NCBI RefSeq assembly: GCF_021462225.1
Contig: NC_061812.1
Location: forward strand, 49,271,363 to 49,335,362
DNA: 64,000 nucleotides
Reading direction: 5' to 3'
Origin: Girardinichthys multiradiatus
Lineage: Eukaryota > Chordata > Actinopteri > Cyprinodontiformes > Goodeidae
A program made the position numbers and the translations under genes. The notes beneath the pieces are model-generated. The model was not told where the DNA came from and did no database searches. It saw only the letters and a program-made list of their open reading frames with translations. Below, piece after piece: positions 11,723-22,172 of this stretch (its first letter is position 1; every line of letters starts with the position of its first letter).

Positions 11723-12232
11723 TACTGTGCAAAAGTTTTAGGCAGGTGTGAAAAAATGCTGTAAACTAAGAATGCTTTCAGAAATATAAATAATTAATAA
11801 TTGTTTATTTTTATCAATTTACAAAACGCTAAGTGAGCGAACCCAAACATACAACAAAAGTCATTAAAAACTAAGACTTACTGGAAGTGATGGTATGGCC
11901 CCCACAGAGCCCTGATCCCAACATCATGGAGTGTGTCTGAGATTACATGAAGAGACAGAAGGATGTGAGAAAGCCTACATCTACAGAAGATCTGTGGTTA
12001 GTTCTCCAAGATGTTTGGAACAACCTACCAGCCACATTCTTTCAAAACTGTGTGCAAATGTATGTAGAAGAGTTGATGTTGTTTTGAAGGCAAATGGTGG
12101 TCACACCAAATATTGATTTGATTTAGATTTCTCTTTTGTTCATTCACAATGTTTTTTTGATAGATAAAAATAAATGATTAACATTTCCATTTACGAAAGG
12201 ATTCTTTGTTTACAGCATTTTTTCACACCTGC
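11723..12232 (+). mobile_element. Internally deleted Tc1 element with transposase C-terminus
   Basis: The left end TACTGTGCAAAAGTTTTAGG and the inverted copy of TGAAAAAATGCTGTAAA near 12210-12230 mark the terminal repeats. The last bases of the right repeat are missing at the junction with Rex3. Between them the plus strand (about 11892-12110) encodes WPPQSPDPNIMECV, a stop, DYMKRQKDVRKPTSTEDLWL and VLQDVWNNLPA. This is the C-terminal third of a Tc1 transposase, with the usual NxIE box altered to NIME. The first two thirds are deleted. Confidence 0.8.
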
Positions 12233-12235
12233 ACT

Positions 12236-12697
12236 GGTTCCCGAACCCGACCCCCTCTGGTCCTTGGCTGCACCTAGAAATTCTGTCAATAAAAGTTATG
12301 AACAAGGCCAGTGACAAAGGGCAGCTCTACCAGAGTCCAACATGCACCGGGAACAGGTCTGACTTAGTACCGGCAATACAAACCAAACTTCTGCTCTGCT
12401 TGTACAGAGACCGGATAGCCTCTAATAAAGGGCCCCCGATTCCGTACTCCCCTAGCATCCCCCACAGGGTGCACCTCGAGGGACACAGTCCCATGAACCC
12501 TCGAGGACCCTGCAGAGGGTGTGGAGCTGCTCCAGTGTTCCACAGCCGGGGAAAAAACCACACTGCTCCACCTGAAGCCGAGGTTTGACTATCAGCCAGA
12601 CTTTCCTCTCCAATACCCTGGTATAGCCCTTACCAGTTAGGCTCAGGAGTGTGATCCCCATATAGCTGGGACCACCAACCTAGTCTGCCAGGCTTTC
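12236..12697 (-). pseudogene. Rex3 (RTE clade) reverse transcriptase fragment
   Basis: The + strand reads the antisense of the Rex3 reverse transcriptase: the QGCPLSP region near 12310 and the WQTGVVV region near 12671-12690. As I recall, the classical Rex3 PCR primers sit in these two regions, both recognisable here. The fragment covers palm and fingers only. It has indels and no open frame over its length. It abuts a truncated Tc1 end on the left. Confidence 0.85.
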
Positions 12698-12726
12698 CTG
12701 AAATAAAAGAAAAAAATTCGTTATTC

Positions 12727-13130
12727 AGCTGTTTTCATTCATCCAGACACTGGCCTCAGGTTGATGCCTCAGATATCGGGGTCGGTGCAATTCTATCAGA
12801 AAGATCCTCTTCAATTGGGAAATGTTCCCTATGCATTCTTTTCTCTAAATGTTTTTCTCCATCTAAAAATAATTATAACATCAGTGATCAAGAACTTCTA
12901 GCTATTAACTTGGCCTTAAAAGAGTGGAAACATTGGCAAGAGGGCACAGTTGAAGCCATTATTATTTAGACTGACCACAAAAACCTCTCATTTCTCCAGA
13001 CAGCCTGACATCTCAGAAGCCCTACCTGCTGGTCTCTCTTCTTTAGGTTTAGCATCAACATCACACATCGCCCTGGATCCTGTAGTATGAAACCTGACAA
13101 TCTCCCTCCTGACGAGGACAACTGCTGCAG
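12727..13130 (+). pseudogene. Ty3/gypsy-type RNase H domain fragment
   Basis: The plus strand encodes VDASDIGVGAILSERSSSIG, then YNISDQELLAINLALKEW, KHWQEGTVEA, a stop, TDHKNLSFLQTA and FSINITHRPGS. These are the RNase H landmarks of a Ty3/gypsy LTR retrotransposon pol: the D of VDAS, the E of DQELLA and the D of TDHKN. Stops and frameshifts interrupt it. No protease, integrase or LTR is seen nearby, so it is an isolated piece. Confidence 0.8.
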
Positions 13131-15840
13131 CTCATCCATGATGCTGCTGCCAGAGTCCTGTCCAAATTGATCATATTACAAAAGTTTTGAAATCACTGTG
13201 CAGACTCCTTGTTTGTCAAAGGTTAGAAGTGAAAAATCTTGTTGATGGTCTAAAGGCTATAGGATGATGTTGGGTTGAAATACATTTCAGAGCTGCTGGT
13301 AAGGTTTGAACCATGGAGATCCCTCAGGTCTTCAGAGACTTCTTCACTATGTTTCCATATCCAGAACTGAAGAAGGGGATGCAGCATTTAGTCTCTATGC
13401 TTCTATGCTATGTTTAAATAAAATAGCAGAGTGTCTGAGAGTGTTGCTAATCTTAGTAACTTGTTCCTTAGGTTGGAGTTGAGCTAAATAATTTAGCAGG
13501 TGGGGTCTGTTGCTCCAAACCTACGTTAGCATATAATCTGTACCCTCTGACCGATCTGTTTTACTGTTTGTTTTCTTTCACCTGAAACAGCTGTGATCTG
13601 TTGTTAGAACAGTTTTATACAAATTTACCTGCACAATGGTTGTTAGGCAGTATTTCCTCTGATTAGATCAAGGAGAGGTCATATTAGGTCGAAAATAAAT
13701 GAATAATTGTTATTTTTAAAACTTTGAAATATTTTTTTACATCATATCAGGCCCATTAGTATATATACTTTAACACACTTTGCTGCTCAAAAAGCCAACT
13801 TTTAATTTATGTGGACTTTTTCAGTGTAATGTGAGTGGTCTTTTACATATAAATAAGTGCTACTGGAAAAATGGGAACGCTGTATCCCTGTTTGAAATGA
13901 CTGGACACGATGAAACACTCAATATTAAGCTTTTCAGCTCTCGTCTGCTCTCTGTTATCCTAAATATATTTCAAAAAATAATGTTATTTTTTATTTTTCA
14001 CATTCTTAGTCACAACAGAATAGGATAACAAAGGGTTGAATAATGCATTAAAGAACATAGGGGGTTTTTGCCCCAATTTGAATATTCTTCAGAAAATAGT
14101 TTCAGATGAAATTATTAGACTGTGTTTTTATTGCTGTTGAAGAACAGAGTTACTCAGAATGTTGTTTGATAGGCTATTTGTGCTGATGCAGCTCTGCTCT
14201 TGTTGGTTCTGATTTTCTTAGGCCAGCTTAATTAAAATAGAGGAAACAGTAATTGTGAAAAAAAATAGATTTGATGGTAAAGGTAGTTTACACAGGGAAC
14301 ACAGACTGCAAATATCAGCATTTATTTAAGTTTTCTAACATATTAAAGCTCAAATAGCTTGACTGCATAAATAAACCTTTAATGCATGCAGCTGTTACCA
14401 ACCTCACCATCACAGCCCATCCAAATTTGGGGCTGTAGGTGGGGGTGGGGTTAAACAATGAACTCCCTTATGGTACCAAAATGGCTTGAGACGGCTCCGC
14501 TTTGTGTTTTTAATATTTTGCACTTTGAGTTAGCCTGTGGATGACTGGTGCTTTACGAATGATATTGCATTGCCTTTATAGATGGTTGGAAGACCAGTAG
14601 GGTGGTCTTAAGGTAATATCCCATGTCTAGCTCCGAAACTGTCCTCAAAGTAACATTATTTTAGTAATAACAATGTGAGAAGTGCCACATGAAGGGACCT
14701 CAAATAATACATTTTTCATTGTTATCTTTGATTAGATTTTAGTTTTATTTCTTTAATTTTTCAATCAATGTGACTAATGGTCCTAATATACAAGTTCTAG
14801 CATTTACTTCAATTGATCAAACGTATCATCATTAGTTTAAGCAGACATAAAATAACTCCAAATTACTTGCTGTAAATCACTTTAGATTATTTTCTTTAAG
14901 TACAAAAGCAAGATTGCATAAAAAAGATTCAGAGCATTCTTAGTTTTTATATTATCATATACATTTGGAAACATAATTCAAACAGTCAGATCTGAAACGT
15001 CACTTAAAAATAAAGATGTTTAAAATTCCTTCATAAAATATGCCACAACGGCCCTTTTTCTGCTTCTGTATGTCTGGTAATAGGGAAACCTTCCACCAGA
15101 TGGCAGTAAAGGCCCTGCTATTTACTGGGTTACTTGTAATGCAGAGGTCTGTTTCGCTGTGATAAGTGTTATTTTCTCTCCAGTATTTTGCTCTAACATT
15201 GCCATCTCAGAAAAGGACACACGCCTATAGGATCAAAAAAGATAGCTTTGTTGCTGGGAGCGGTTTGGATTTCTCTTTTTATCTTTGATCTGAAGTATGT
15301 AGAGTTGAAATACCAATTTGTCTCAACAGCATACTAATTACAACTGTACAATCTGTCCAAATGCCTCTGAGCAAGTATTTCTTATCCAAAAGCTGAGAAG
15401 AAGAAAATGAAACAAAAATCAATGGTTCACACTGTCTATATTAAATTATACCTCACATAGGCTGCTGGAAAAAAAATAAATCCATTCTGCAAACAGATTA
15501 CAGGTGCACTGTTGAAGTGGTCATTAGTCCACTGGCCCTATAAAATGGAAAAAGGCTCATAGTGTATTAAACAGCCATTAACCTCATGTTGTGTCCCTGA
15601 ACAGAATCTGTTTCACCATGAGATATGATTTTCATTTTTTTACATTTTCTATCCGCTAATAAAAAAAAGATTTATATCCAGCTCTCAGGCATTCTCAGGC
15701 ATTCTTTGCCAGCGGGAATGTCTGAATAATACATTTATGAAAAAAGTAGACCCTCTTTTATACATATGAATTCATGTTACACATGTTCTGGGCTTTACCA
15801 GGTTGTAAAATAATTTGTAACCAACCTCGTGAAAGTAAGT
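13131..15840. other. Featureless AT-rich intergenic DNA
   Basis: No gene, RNA gene or complete element is recognised over 2.7 kb. The region is AT-rich with scattered A and T runs. It could hold distal regulatory elements of barx1, but nothing in the sequence alone shows this. Confidence 0.5.
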
Positions 15841-16689
15841 AAATCCCCTCTGCCTCTACAGGTTTGTATTAATTCAACCTGGAAAGACTCAGAAAGAGAA
15901 GACAGGGATGCAATTAGAAAAGTTTATTAGGGAATGTTTATTTCTTTGGCGCTCAGACCCCGGTGGAAGACGTGAATTCTGAGAATGACATGCTCTTGAA
16001 TGAACATCTTCGGGTTAGAATTAAAGATGTCTTCCCCCCTTGGATTCGATCCTGGTGGTGGAGTGGAGGCTTGAGGAGATTTGGAAGGAGTTTGGAAGCC
16101 AGATGGTGGAGATGGGGTGGAAGAGGGTCAAAGTTCAGCAGAAGAACAGAGTGTTCCATGGATGAAGATCTTTTAAAGCGGAGCCTTGAAGGATGATTGG
16201 CTGGGGAGAAATGCGGATTTGACGCCGATTGGTGGAGCAGAGCCGCGTGGAGGAGTAATTAGACGAAGCTGGAGGTGAGTCTTCCATGTTGAATTTTCGT
16301 TTCAACTCCATCACAGTGCCAATAACTTAGAAGACATTGGCAATAATCTTAGAGAAGCAGTCGTTGGTGCTCATCAGTCAGTTGCAAGGTCATTTTCAGA
16401 CAATTTAATGTCCATCATTCTACAGAAAGAAAAAATAAAAGCTGCATGTTAAAGGTAAAGTTCATTAGAAAAGACTGTCAAGTCAGTTTATTAATAAAGC
16501 ACATTTTAAACAAACAAGAGCTGACCAAAGTGCTGTATGACTTGTAGATTATGAAAAGACAAAGGAATTAAATTTCAGACATAAAGAACAATTTAGAAGA
16601 ATTTAAAGCCAGGGAATAAAACTGAGTTTGTGGTCAGCTACAACATAGACTGAACATGTTTGAAAGTGTTACTTTGAGAAAGCCTTTCT
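15841..16689. other. Unassigned segment with a GA/GT-rich core
   Basis: About 16040-16270 is rich in GGTGGAG and GGAGGTTT-like words and has two overlapping open frames with no domain. The composition differs from the flanks, so it may be part of an old element. I cannot assign it. The rest is AT-rich. Confidence 0.3.
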
Positions 16690-17140
16690 CTTCAAAATAA
16701 CGCGACAGCTTGATTTACATTTGTAAAGTGGCATCTGAATGAACCACAAGACTTCTGGAATTATGACCTTTAGACAAATGAGACCAAAATAGCAATGTTT
16801 GACACAATACACAACATCATACTGAGCAAATCTAACAATATATCAGCCCAAACACATCACAACAACAATTAATGCATAGTGGTGGAGGGTTGATGAATTG
16901 GCCTTATTTAGCAGTCACAGAATTTGGGCACCTGGTATTCATAGAGTTGACCATGAACTCATCTGGAAACCAAAGTGTTATAGGCTCAGAATGGTAGAGT
17001 GGAAGAACAGGATCAATGTGTTGAAAATGGTCCAGTAAAAGTTCAGACCTCGACCTGCTATGGTGATACATTAGGAGAGCTGTGAATAGATGCAAGCATC
17101 TTTGACCTGAACCAGTGTTGTAAAGCAAAGTGGACCACAG
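16690..17140 (+). pseudogene. Tc1 transposase relic, left half (split by a 11.8-kb insertion)
   Basis: On the plus strand the words for a fish Tc1 transposase can be followed: ACCACAAGACTTCTGGAA, AGACAAATGAGACCAAA (the first catalytic Asp region), GTGGTGGAGGGTTGATGA, TTCAGACCTCGACCTGC and TTGTAAAGCAAAGTGGACCA. The transposase then stops abruptly at about 17140. The next expected part, GAGACTGATAAAGTCATACA, resumes at 28935. All frames are full of stops. Confidence 0.8.
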
Positions 17141-17177
17141 GTTATGAGGGGCCGTTAGGAATATTATTCTGAATTTG

Positions 17178-17373
17178 CTCTCACACACACTACTGAAACA
17201 CTACATGCTCTTACACACACTACTGAAATACTATCATACTACTGAAATGCTTTTACACACACTACTGAAATACTCTCATACTACTGAAATACTCTCATAC
17301 ACACTACTGAAGTGCTCTCACACACACTACTGAAATACTCTCATACTACTGCAATGCTCTCATACACACTACT
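17178..17373 (-). repeat. 23-bp minisatellite, left array
   Basis: About nine units of the pattern ACTACTGAAATACTCTCATA (plus CAC), some shortened. It is the reverse complement of the array at 28166-28883. The terminal 17141-17177 precedes it. The inner side continues AATTATTTCAGTGGAAACAG to about 17410 and a short telomere-like CCTAAACCTAACCCTAAA at about 17427. Confidence 0.9.
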
Positions 17374-17493
17374 AATTATTTCAGTGGAAACAGAAAGTGC
17401 TCAAATAGAAACAGAAGGACGTTGCGTCCTAAACCTAACCCTAAATAAATAATACATTTTATAGTTTTACATTTTAATAATGATATTAAAATG

Positions 17494-18660
17494 TATCGTA
17501 ATCGTACTCGTCGTCTTCCGCTTTATCCGGGACCGGGTCGCAGGGGCAGCAGACTCAGCAGAGACGCCCAGATGTCCCTCTCCCTAGACACCTCCTCCAG
17601 CTCCTCCAGGGGGAGCCCAAGGTGTTCCCAGGCCAGCCGAGAAACATAGTCCCTCCAGCGTGTCCTGGGCCGTCCCATGGGCCTACTCCTGGTGGGACGT
17701 GCCTGGAACACCTCCCGAGGAAGGCGTCCAGGAGGCATCCGGTATAGATGCCCGAGCCACCTCAACTGGCTCCTCTCGGTATGGAGGAGTAGCGGCTCTA
17801 CTCCGAGCCCCTCCCGGATGGCCGAGCTCCTCACCCTATCTCTAAGGGAGTGCCCGGCCACCCTACGGAGGAAGCTCATTTCAGCCGCTTGTATCCGGGA
17901 GCTTGTTCTTTCGGCCATGACCCAAAGTTCATGGCCATAGGTGAGGCTAGGAACGTAGACCGATCGGTAAATCGAGACCTTCACTTTTCGGCTCAGCTCT
18001 CTCTTCACCACAACGGACTGGCACAGTGCCCCCATTACTGTGGCAGCCGCACCGATCCGTCTGTCGATCTCCCGCTCCATTCTTCCCTCACTCGTGAACA
18101 AGACCCCGAGATACTTAAACTCATCCACTTGAAGCAGGAACTCCCCCTCCAACCTGAAGAGGACAAGCCACCCTTTTCCGGTCGAGAACCATGGCCTCGG
18201 ACTTGGAGGAGCTGATCTCCATCCCAGCCGCTTCACACTCAGCTGCGAACCGCCCCAGCGCATACTGTATGTCTTGGCTAGAGGGGGCCAGCAGGACCAC
18301 GTCATCTGCAAAAAGAATAGACGAAATCCACTGGTCCCCAAACCAGACCCCCTCCGGCCCTTGGCTGCGACTAGAAATCCTGTTCATAAAAGTTATGAAC
18401 AGGACCGGTGACAAAGGACAGCCCTGCCGGAGTCCAACATGCACCGGGAACAGGTCCGACTTAGTTCAGGCAATGCGGACTAAACTCCTGCTCCGCTTAT
18501 ACAGAGACCGTGTAGCCCCTAATAAATGGCCCCCGATTCCATACTCCTGGAGCACCCCCCACAGGGCATCACGAGGGACACATTCGAATGCCTTCTCCAG
18601 GTCCACACAACACATGTGGGCAAACTCCCATGAACCCTTGAGTATCCTGTAGAGGGTGTT
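17494..18660 (-). pseudogene. Rex3 LINE, 3' half (reverse transcriptase and C-terminus)
   Basis: The minus strand encodes HVGLRQGCPLSPVLFITFMN, then [14 protein letters not shown] (the catalytic YADD-type box as FADD), [33 protein letters not shown] and the C-terminal [20 protein letters not shown]. The longest open piece is 272 codons (18341-17523), which is long for a relic, but the RT is split over two frames near 18130-18340. The 3' end lies near 17494 in the word TCGTCTTCCGCTTTATCC. It is an RTE-clade LINE that would nick and reverse transcribe at its target. Its 5' portion resumes for only a few dozen bases at 19334 after an insertion. Confidence 0.88.
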
Positions 18661-19333
18661 GAGAATTAAAATCATGTACTTTCATGCTATTAGTTTAGTT
18701 TGCATGTGAGAACATTAAACTGAGATTTAACATGAGTGAGCCTTGAGGAGAGATCACAGATCACAGCAGGAGTCAGGATGGCACAAGGGTGAAACAGAGG
18801 TTAGAAAGTTCTCAACAGCTGCAAGCAGTAAAAGCTGGCTGTAGGGACAATAAAGCAATAAAGCCACAAGGGAGCTTGGCTGATTGACAACACCAGACGG
18901 CAAAAGGGGAAGGCACAGTCAGTAAGCTTTGAAGTCAACGGTATAAAGATGTACTGGAACTTGTAATGACAGAGACATCTGGGTAAAGACAGCCATGCTT
19001 TGCTGAAATCTGCGATCTCTCTCCGTAAGGGCCTTATGTAATTTTCCTTCTTGTGTTATTTTGTATATTCATTTTGCATTAGAAATCATTGGACTTATTA
19101 TCTTCCAAATTAAACTTGCGTTAATCTTAATTTCCTGCTCTTCATCTGTTCTTTCTCACGACATCCGAACTGGGTGAGGTTGAGGCCACAAGAATATCAC
19201 TGATAGCATTATTTTATACTGTTTAATTTATATTGTATTGCACTGACTACGCCAAAACAAATTCCTTGTATGTCCAAAAACGTACTTAGCAATAAAGCTT
19301 TTCTGATTCTGATTCTGATTCTGATTTTACCTC
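18661..19333 (+). mobile_element. Insertion inside Rex3: LTR-like segment and LINE tail
   Basis: Rex3 text breaks off at CCTGTAGAGGGTG (about 18659) and resumes at GGGTATAGAGCTGGTCC (19335), so everything between is younger than the Rex3. From about 18674 to 19162 the segment begins TG and ends CA. It has LTR-like features (polyadenylation-type words and an end followed by TCCGAACTGGGTGAGG, which might be a primer-binding-site-like stretch). This suggests a solo LTR of an old retroelement but is not proven. No coding sequence is present. Confidence 0.4.
19205..19325 (+). repeat. LINE 3' tail with (TGATTC)n end, copy 1
   Basis: The stretch GCACTGACTACGCCAAAACA to AATAAAGCTTTTCTGATTCT, followed by TGATTC repeats, also occurs at 45398-45485 and 62525-62605. 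It is the 3' end of a teleost LINE, probably L2 group, with its microsatellite-like terminus. It is 5'-truncated here. Confidence 0.75.
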
Positions 19334-19370
19334 AACAAGGGTATAGAGCTGGTCCAGTGTTCAACGGACA
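19334..19370 (-). repeat. Rex3 remnant, resumption after insertion
   Basis: GGGTATAGAGCTGGTCCAGT continues the Rex3 sequence that stopped at 18660. Only about 35 bp remain before unrelated AT-rich sequence, which marks the 5' truncation point of this Rex3 copy. Confidence 0.7.
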
Positions 19371-20186
19371 ACTGTAGCACACCTTTATAATTATGGATGG
19401 AGATAATTAGCACAGAGCTGTGAAGCCGTAAAAACAGAGCCCAAGGGTTAAACCCTCTGTCTTCACTGTAAATAACTGCACATTGTCTTTATTTACCCCT
19501 TTTACATTTTCCTGATGGCTTATAAGCTTGTTTTCCTTAAAATGTTGTTTTATTATCTTTTCATTTTATTCTCTTTTAAAAATCATCCATTTAAAATGTT
19601 CTAAATATTTCTTATGGTCATAGGTATAAAAAAATAACGTTGTAGATAAACTATATTGATAAAGTCAGACACAATTTAATTAAATTTATTGGTAAAACTT
19701 TTCACCACCTAAACACTAAAATTGTAACATTCTGAGCAAAGTTTAAATACATTTATTTGTACAGCATAATATAATACATTAGTGGTTGTGGTTTTTGTCT
19801 CATTCTATTGTTAATACCTGTTTTTGCACATTTATCTTGCTTATTCTTTGATTGAACCTTTTTCATAACTGTCTGCACCCTACTTTTGTGTTACTAAGAG
19901 CTGTTGTAACAAGTTAATTGTGACATCAAAAAATGTCAATCTTATTTAAAAATAAATAATGACAATAATATATAAAAAGATCAAACATTAACCATTAAAT
20001 ATCATCTGACTGAATTATATCTGTGTTTAACATCCACTCATTGGGGAAACCCAGCGGGAGTTTGAAAACGATGTGCCAGGAGTTGGGCATTCTCCCCCAG
20101 TATAGCTAGCCTCAGCCGCCCAGTCAGCTGACAGCTGGTGAGGCGAGCCTGCTGTTAGCGCAGTGGTTGCGGACATTTCTGACCAC
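19371..20186. other. Unassigned AT-rich interior
   Basis: No coding signal. This may be original interior of the minisatellite-ended element. The last 150 bp (from about 20030) are more GC-rich, with CCAGCGGGAG and CAGCCGCCCAGTCAGCTGAC, and have no recognised function. Confidence 0.4.
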
Positions 20187-20563
20187 GTCGCAGCGCCTTT
20201 GCAATTATGCGATATCTTGGTTAATGGAGAAGATATTTCAGGTTTACACAACTACATTCTCGCTGGATAACATTGTAAAAGGTATTTATGTTCCACAGAA
20301 AGCGTAATATATCCAACTTTATTCACAGCTTTTCTCTCTCCTCTGCCATTACTTTTTCCGTTTCAACAATCTGCTTTGACATGCAATGAATCATGGGATA
20401 GGGTGGGCCTCGAAGAATACACTGGACCCATCCTTCATATCTGGGGAAAAGAAGGACGCATTTGTTGGCTCCGTTTGGAGGAGCCTTCGAATTTGAACAA
20501 CCTTCGTCGCATCGCTGTGAAATAATCGACCTGCAAATGCCGCCTTTGAAGGACACAGCCTTT
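20187..20563. repeat. Dispersed repeat R2, copy 1 (interrupted by L1)
   Basis: Aligns by eye with 54723-55095. Shared words in the same order are ATTATGCGATATCTTG versus ATTAAGCGATGTCTTG, AACATTGTAAAAG, CACAGAAAG, TCACAGCTTTT, GACCCATCCTTC, AGAAGGACGCATTTGT and GACACAGCCTTT versus GGATGCAGCCCCT. It is non-coding. L1 inserted in its final part, with a 15-bp duplication (20549-20563 = 28074-28088). Confidence 0.75.
20549..20563. repeat. L1 target-site duplication, left copy
   Basis: AAGGACACAGCCTTT here is repeated exactly at 28074-28088 directly after the L1 A-run. This is a classic 15-bp duplication from target-primed reverse transcription. Confidence 0.92.
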
Positions 20564-20743
20564 GGGGACCAAGATGGCGTCAACCTAAGCGGACGTGTTT
20601 TTTCACTCTGTCGGGTAACTTAGGAGGTTCATAGTTAATCAACCAATGTTGCATGTCAAACTTTTGTCAGATTACACATAGCTTAAATCCTTGACACTGG
20701 AAAAACTCACACTTGAACGGGTAAGAGAAAAAGCGGGAAAATA

Positions 20744-21499
20744 TTGGGCACTACAGTGGAAGATACTACCATCAACACACCAAACCATGCTATGGAGAGC
20801 CAAGCTGTAGACAATGAACAACAGCTAGCCGAAGATATTAGCTGGTTCAAAACTAGTCAACACCCTCTTCAGGTGTGCCTTGTTACTCCACTCCCATACT
20901 CACTGCTCAAACCTTCAGTCAAGAAGGTAAAGTTTGATAGCAATGAAAATGCAAAAATTTTAGAAGCAATCCAGACATTTTCTAAAAAACAAGACGAAAC
21001 TCTTCGTACAGTCTCCGCTATTAAAAAAACAACAGAATCAACCTCTAAGCAGATGGAGAAAGGAACTTCAACAGTCCAGCAGCTTATGCTTGATGTTAAT
21101 CAACAAAGAGAAGATTTAGACGACATGAAAAACATAATTCAAAAACTAAAAGCTGAAAACAAAGCACTGAAGACAATCATCGCCGACTGCCAGCGTTATA
21201 GCGGAAGATAGTCCCTGAAAATGCACCGAGTGAAAGAAAAGGAGGGAGAGGACTTGAGGCACAAAATTACCAACATCCTTGGCAGTAGGGCTCCTAAACT
21301 TCACGCCAACTTGGAAGATGGTATCAGTATCGTACATCGCTTGGGGCAGCGGCGCCAGGATGGATCATGCAGACCAACAATCATCATCTTCGCTTTAAGG
21401 CGCGTTTGGGATGCCATCTGGAGGGAAGTGAAGGGCTCCAAGTTTCTTCTCGACAACAAACAAACTAAGGATTACGGAGGCGCTTTCTCCAAAAGATAA
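20744..21499 (+). pseudogene. L1 ORF1 (coiled coil and nucleic-acid binding domain), one nonsense codon
   Basis: The single reading frame from 20744 to 21499 is broken only by a TAG at 21209-21211. Upstream, residues roughly 75-150 are heptad-rich (VQQLMLDVNQQREDLDDMKN, IIQKLKAENKALKTII), a coiled coil for trimer formation. Downstream, MHRVKEKEGEDLRHKIT and LEDGISIVHRLGQRRQDGSC with RPTIIIFALRRVWDAIWREV form the RRM/CTD region that binds RNA. The order fits fish L1 ORF1p. The start is uncertain; the first ATG in frame is near 20789. The frame stays open past the TAG, so the nonsense change is recent relative to ORF2 decay. Confidence 0.85.
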
Positions 21500-21675
21500 G
21501 GAACCAAGAGAGAAACTTTAGCCTTTGGTAAAGAAGGCTAGAGAGGAGGGAAAGAAAGCCTCCTTCCGTGGCCCCTTTGCTTTTATAAATGGGAAAAAAA
21601 CTCACCCTCCAGAGGTAATCTGAATGCATTCAGGCTGTCTGTAGTAGGCTGTTGTTGAGCGCAATAACGCTCAAC

Positions 21676-21708
21676 AAGGTTAGGGTTAGGGGTTAGGGTT
21701 AGGGGAAT
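21676..21708 (+). repeat. Short telomere-like (TTAGGG) tract
   Basis: GGTTAGGGTTAGGGGTTAGG followed by GTTAGGGG lies between ORF1 and ORF2 of the L1. It is only about five imperfect units, with an extra G in some. A nearby (GGAAA)n run is at 21857-21890. Confidence 0.85.
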
Positions 21709-22172
21709 TTTAGTAATATGCTTAACAGCCTTATTGTTAATATTTCAGATTATGCTTATTTTTTAGGTTTATATAACTTGTTCCATCCATGTTCAATAGC
21801 TTTGTTGATATAGAAGACTATATTTGGGCTCTTCTCAGACTAGATTCTGTTGTAGGAAAGGAAAGGAAAGGTAAGGAAAGGAAAAGTTTTCCATTGTTTC
21901 AAATTCTTTTCATCTTAATGTTGCAGTTTTATTACAATTAGCTCCAGTTGTCAGGTTTAATTGGTTGTCACTTTTACATTCTCATTACCCTACTGTTAAA
22001 AAGGATAAAAGAACATGAAAATGAATAGGGGAGAGGAAAATATGGGAACATTTTTGTTACTTGGTTTATTTTGTGTTAACCGGTTTTTGAATTTTTTTCA
22101 ACACAAACATTTTTTTTGATAAAACTCTGTAGGGTACACTTTTCTTTTAAACTTTTTTCCTAATTTTATTCT

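Noticed and set aside
15953..16196. Open frames on both strands in the GGTGGAG-rich patch
   Set aside because: Low-complexity purine-rich sequence; neither frame shows a known fold or splice context.
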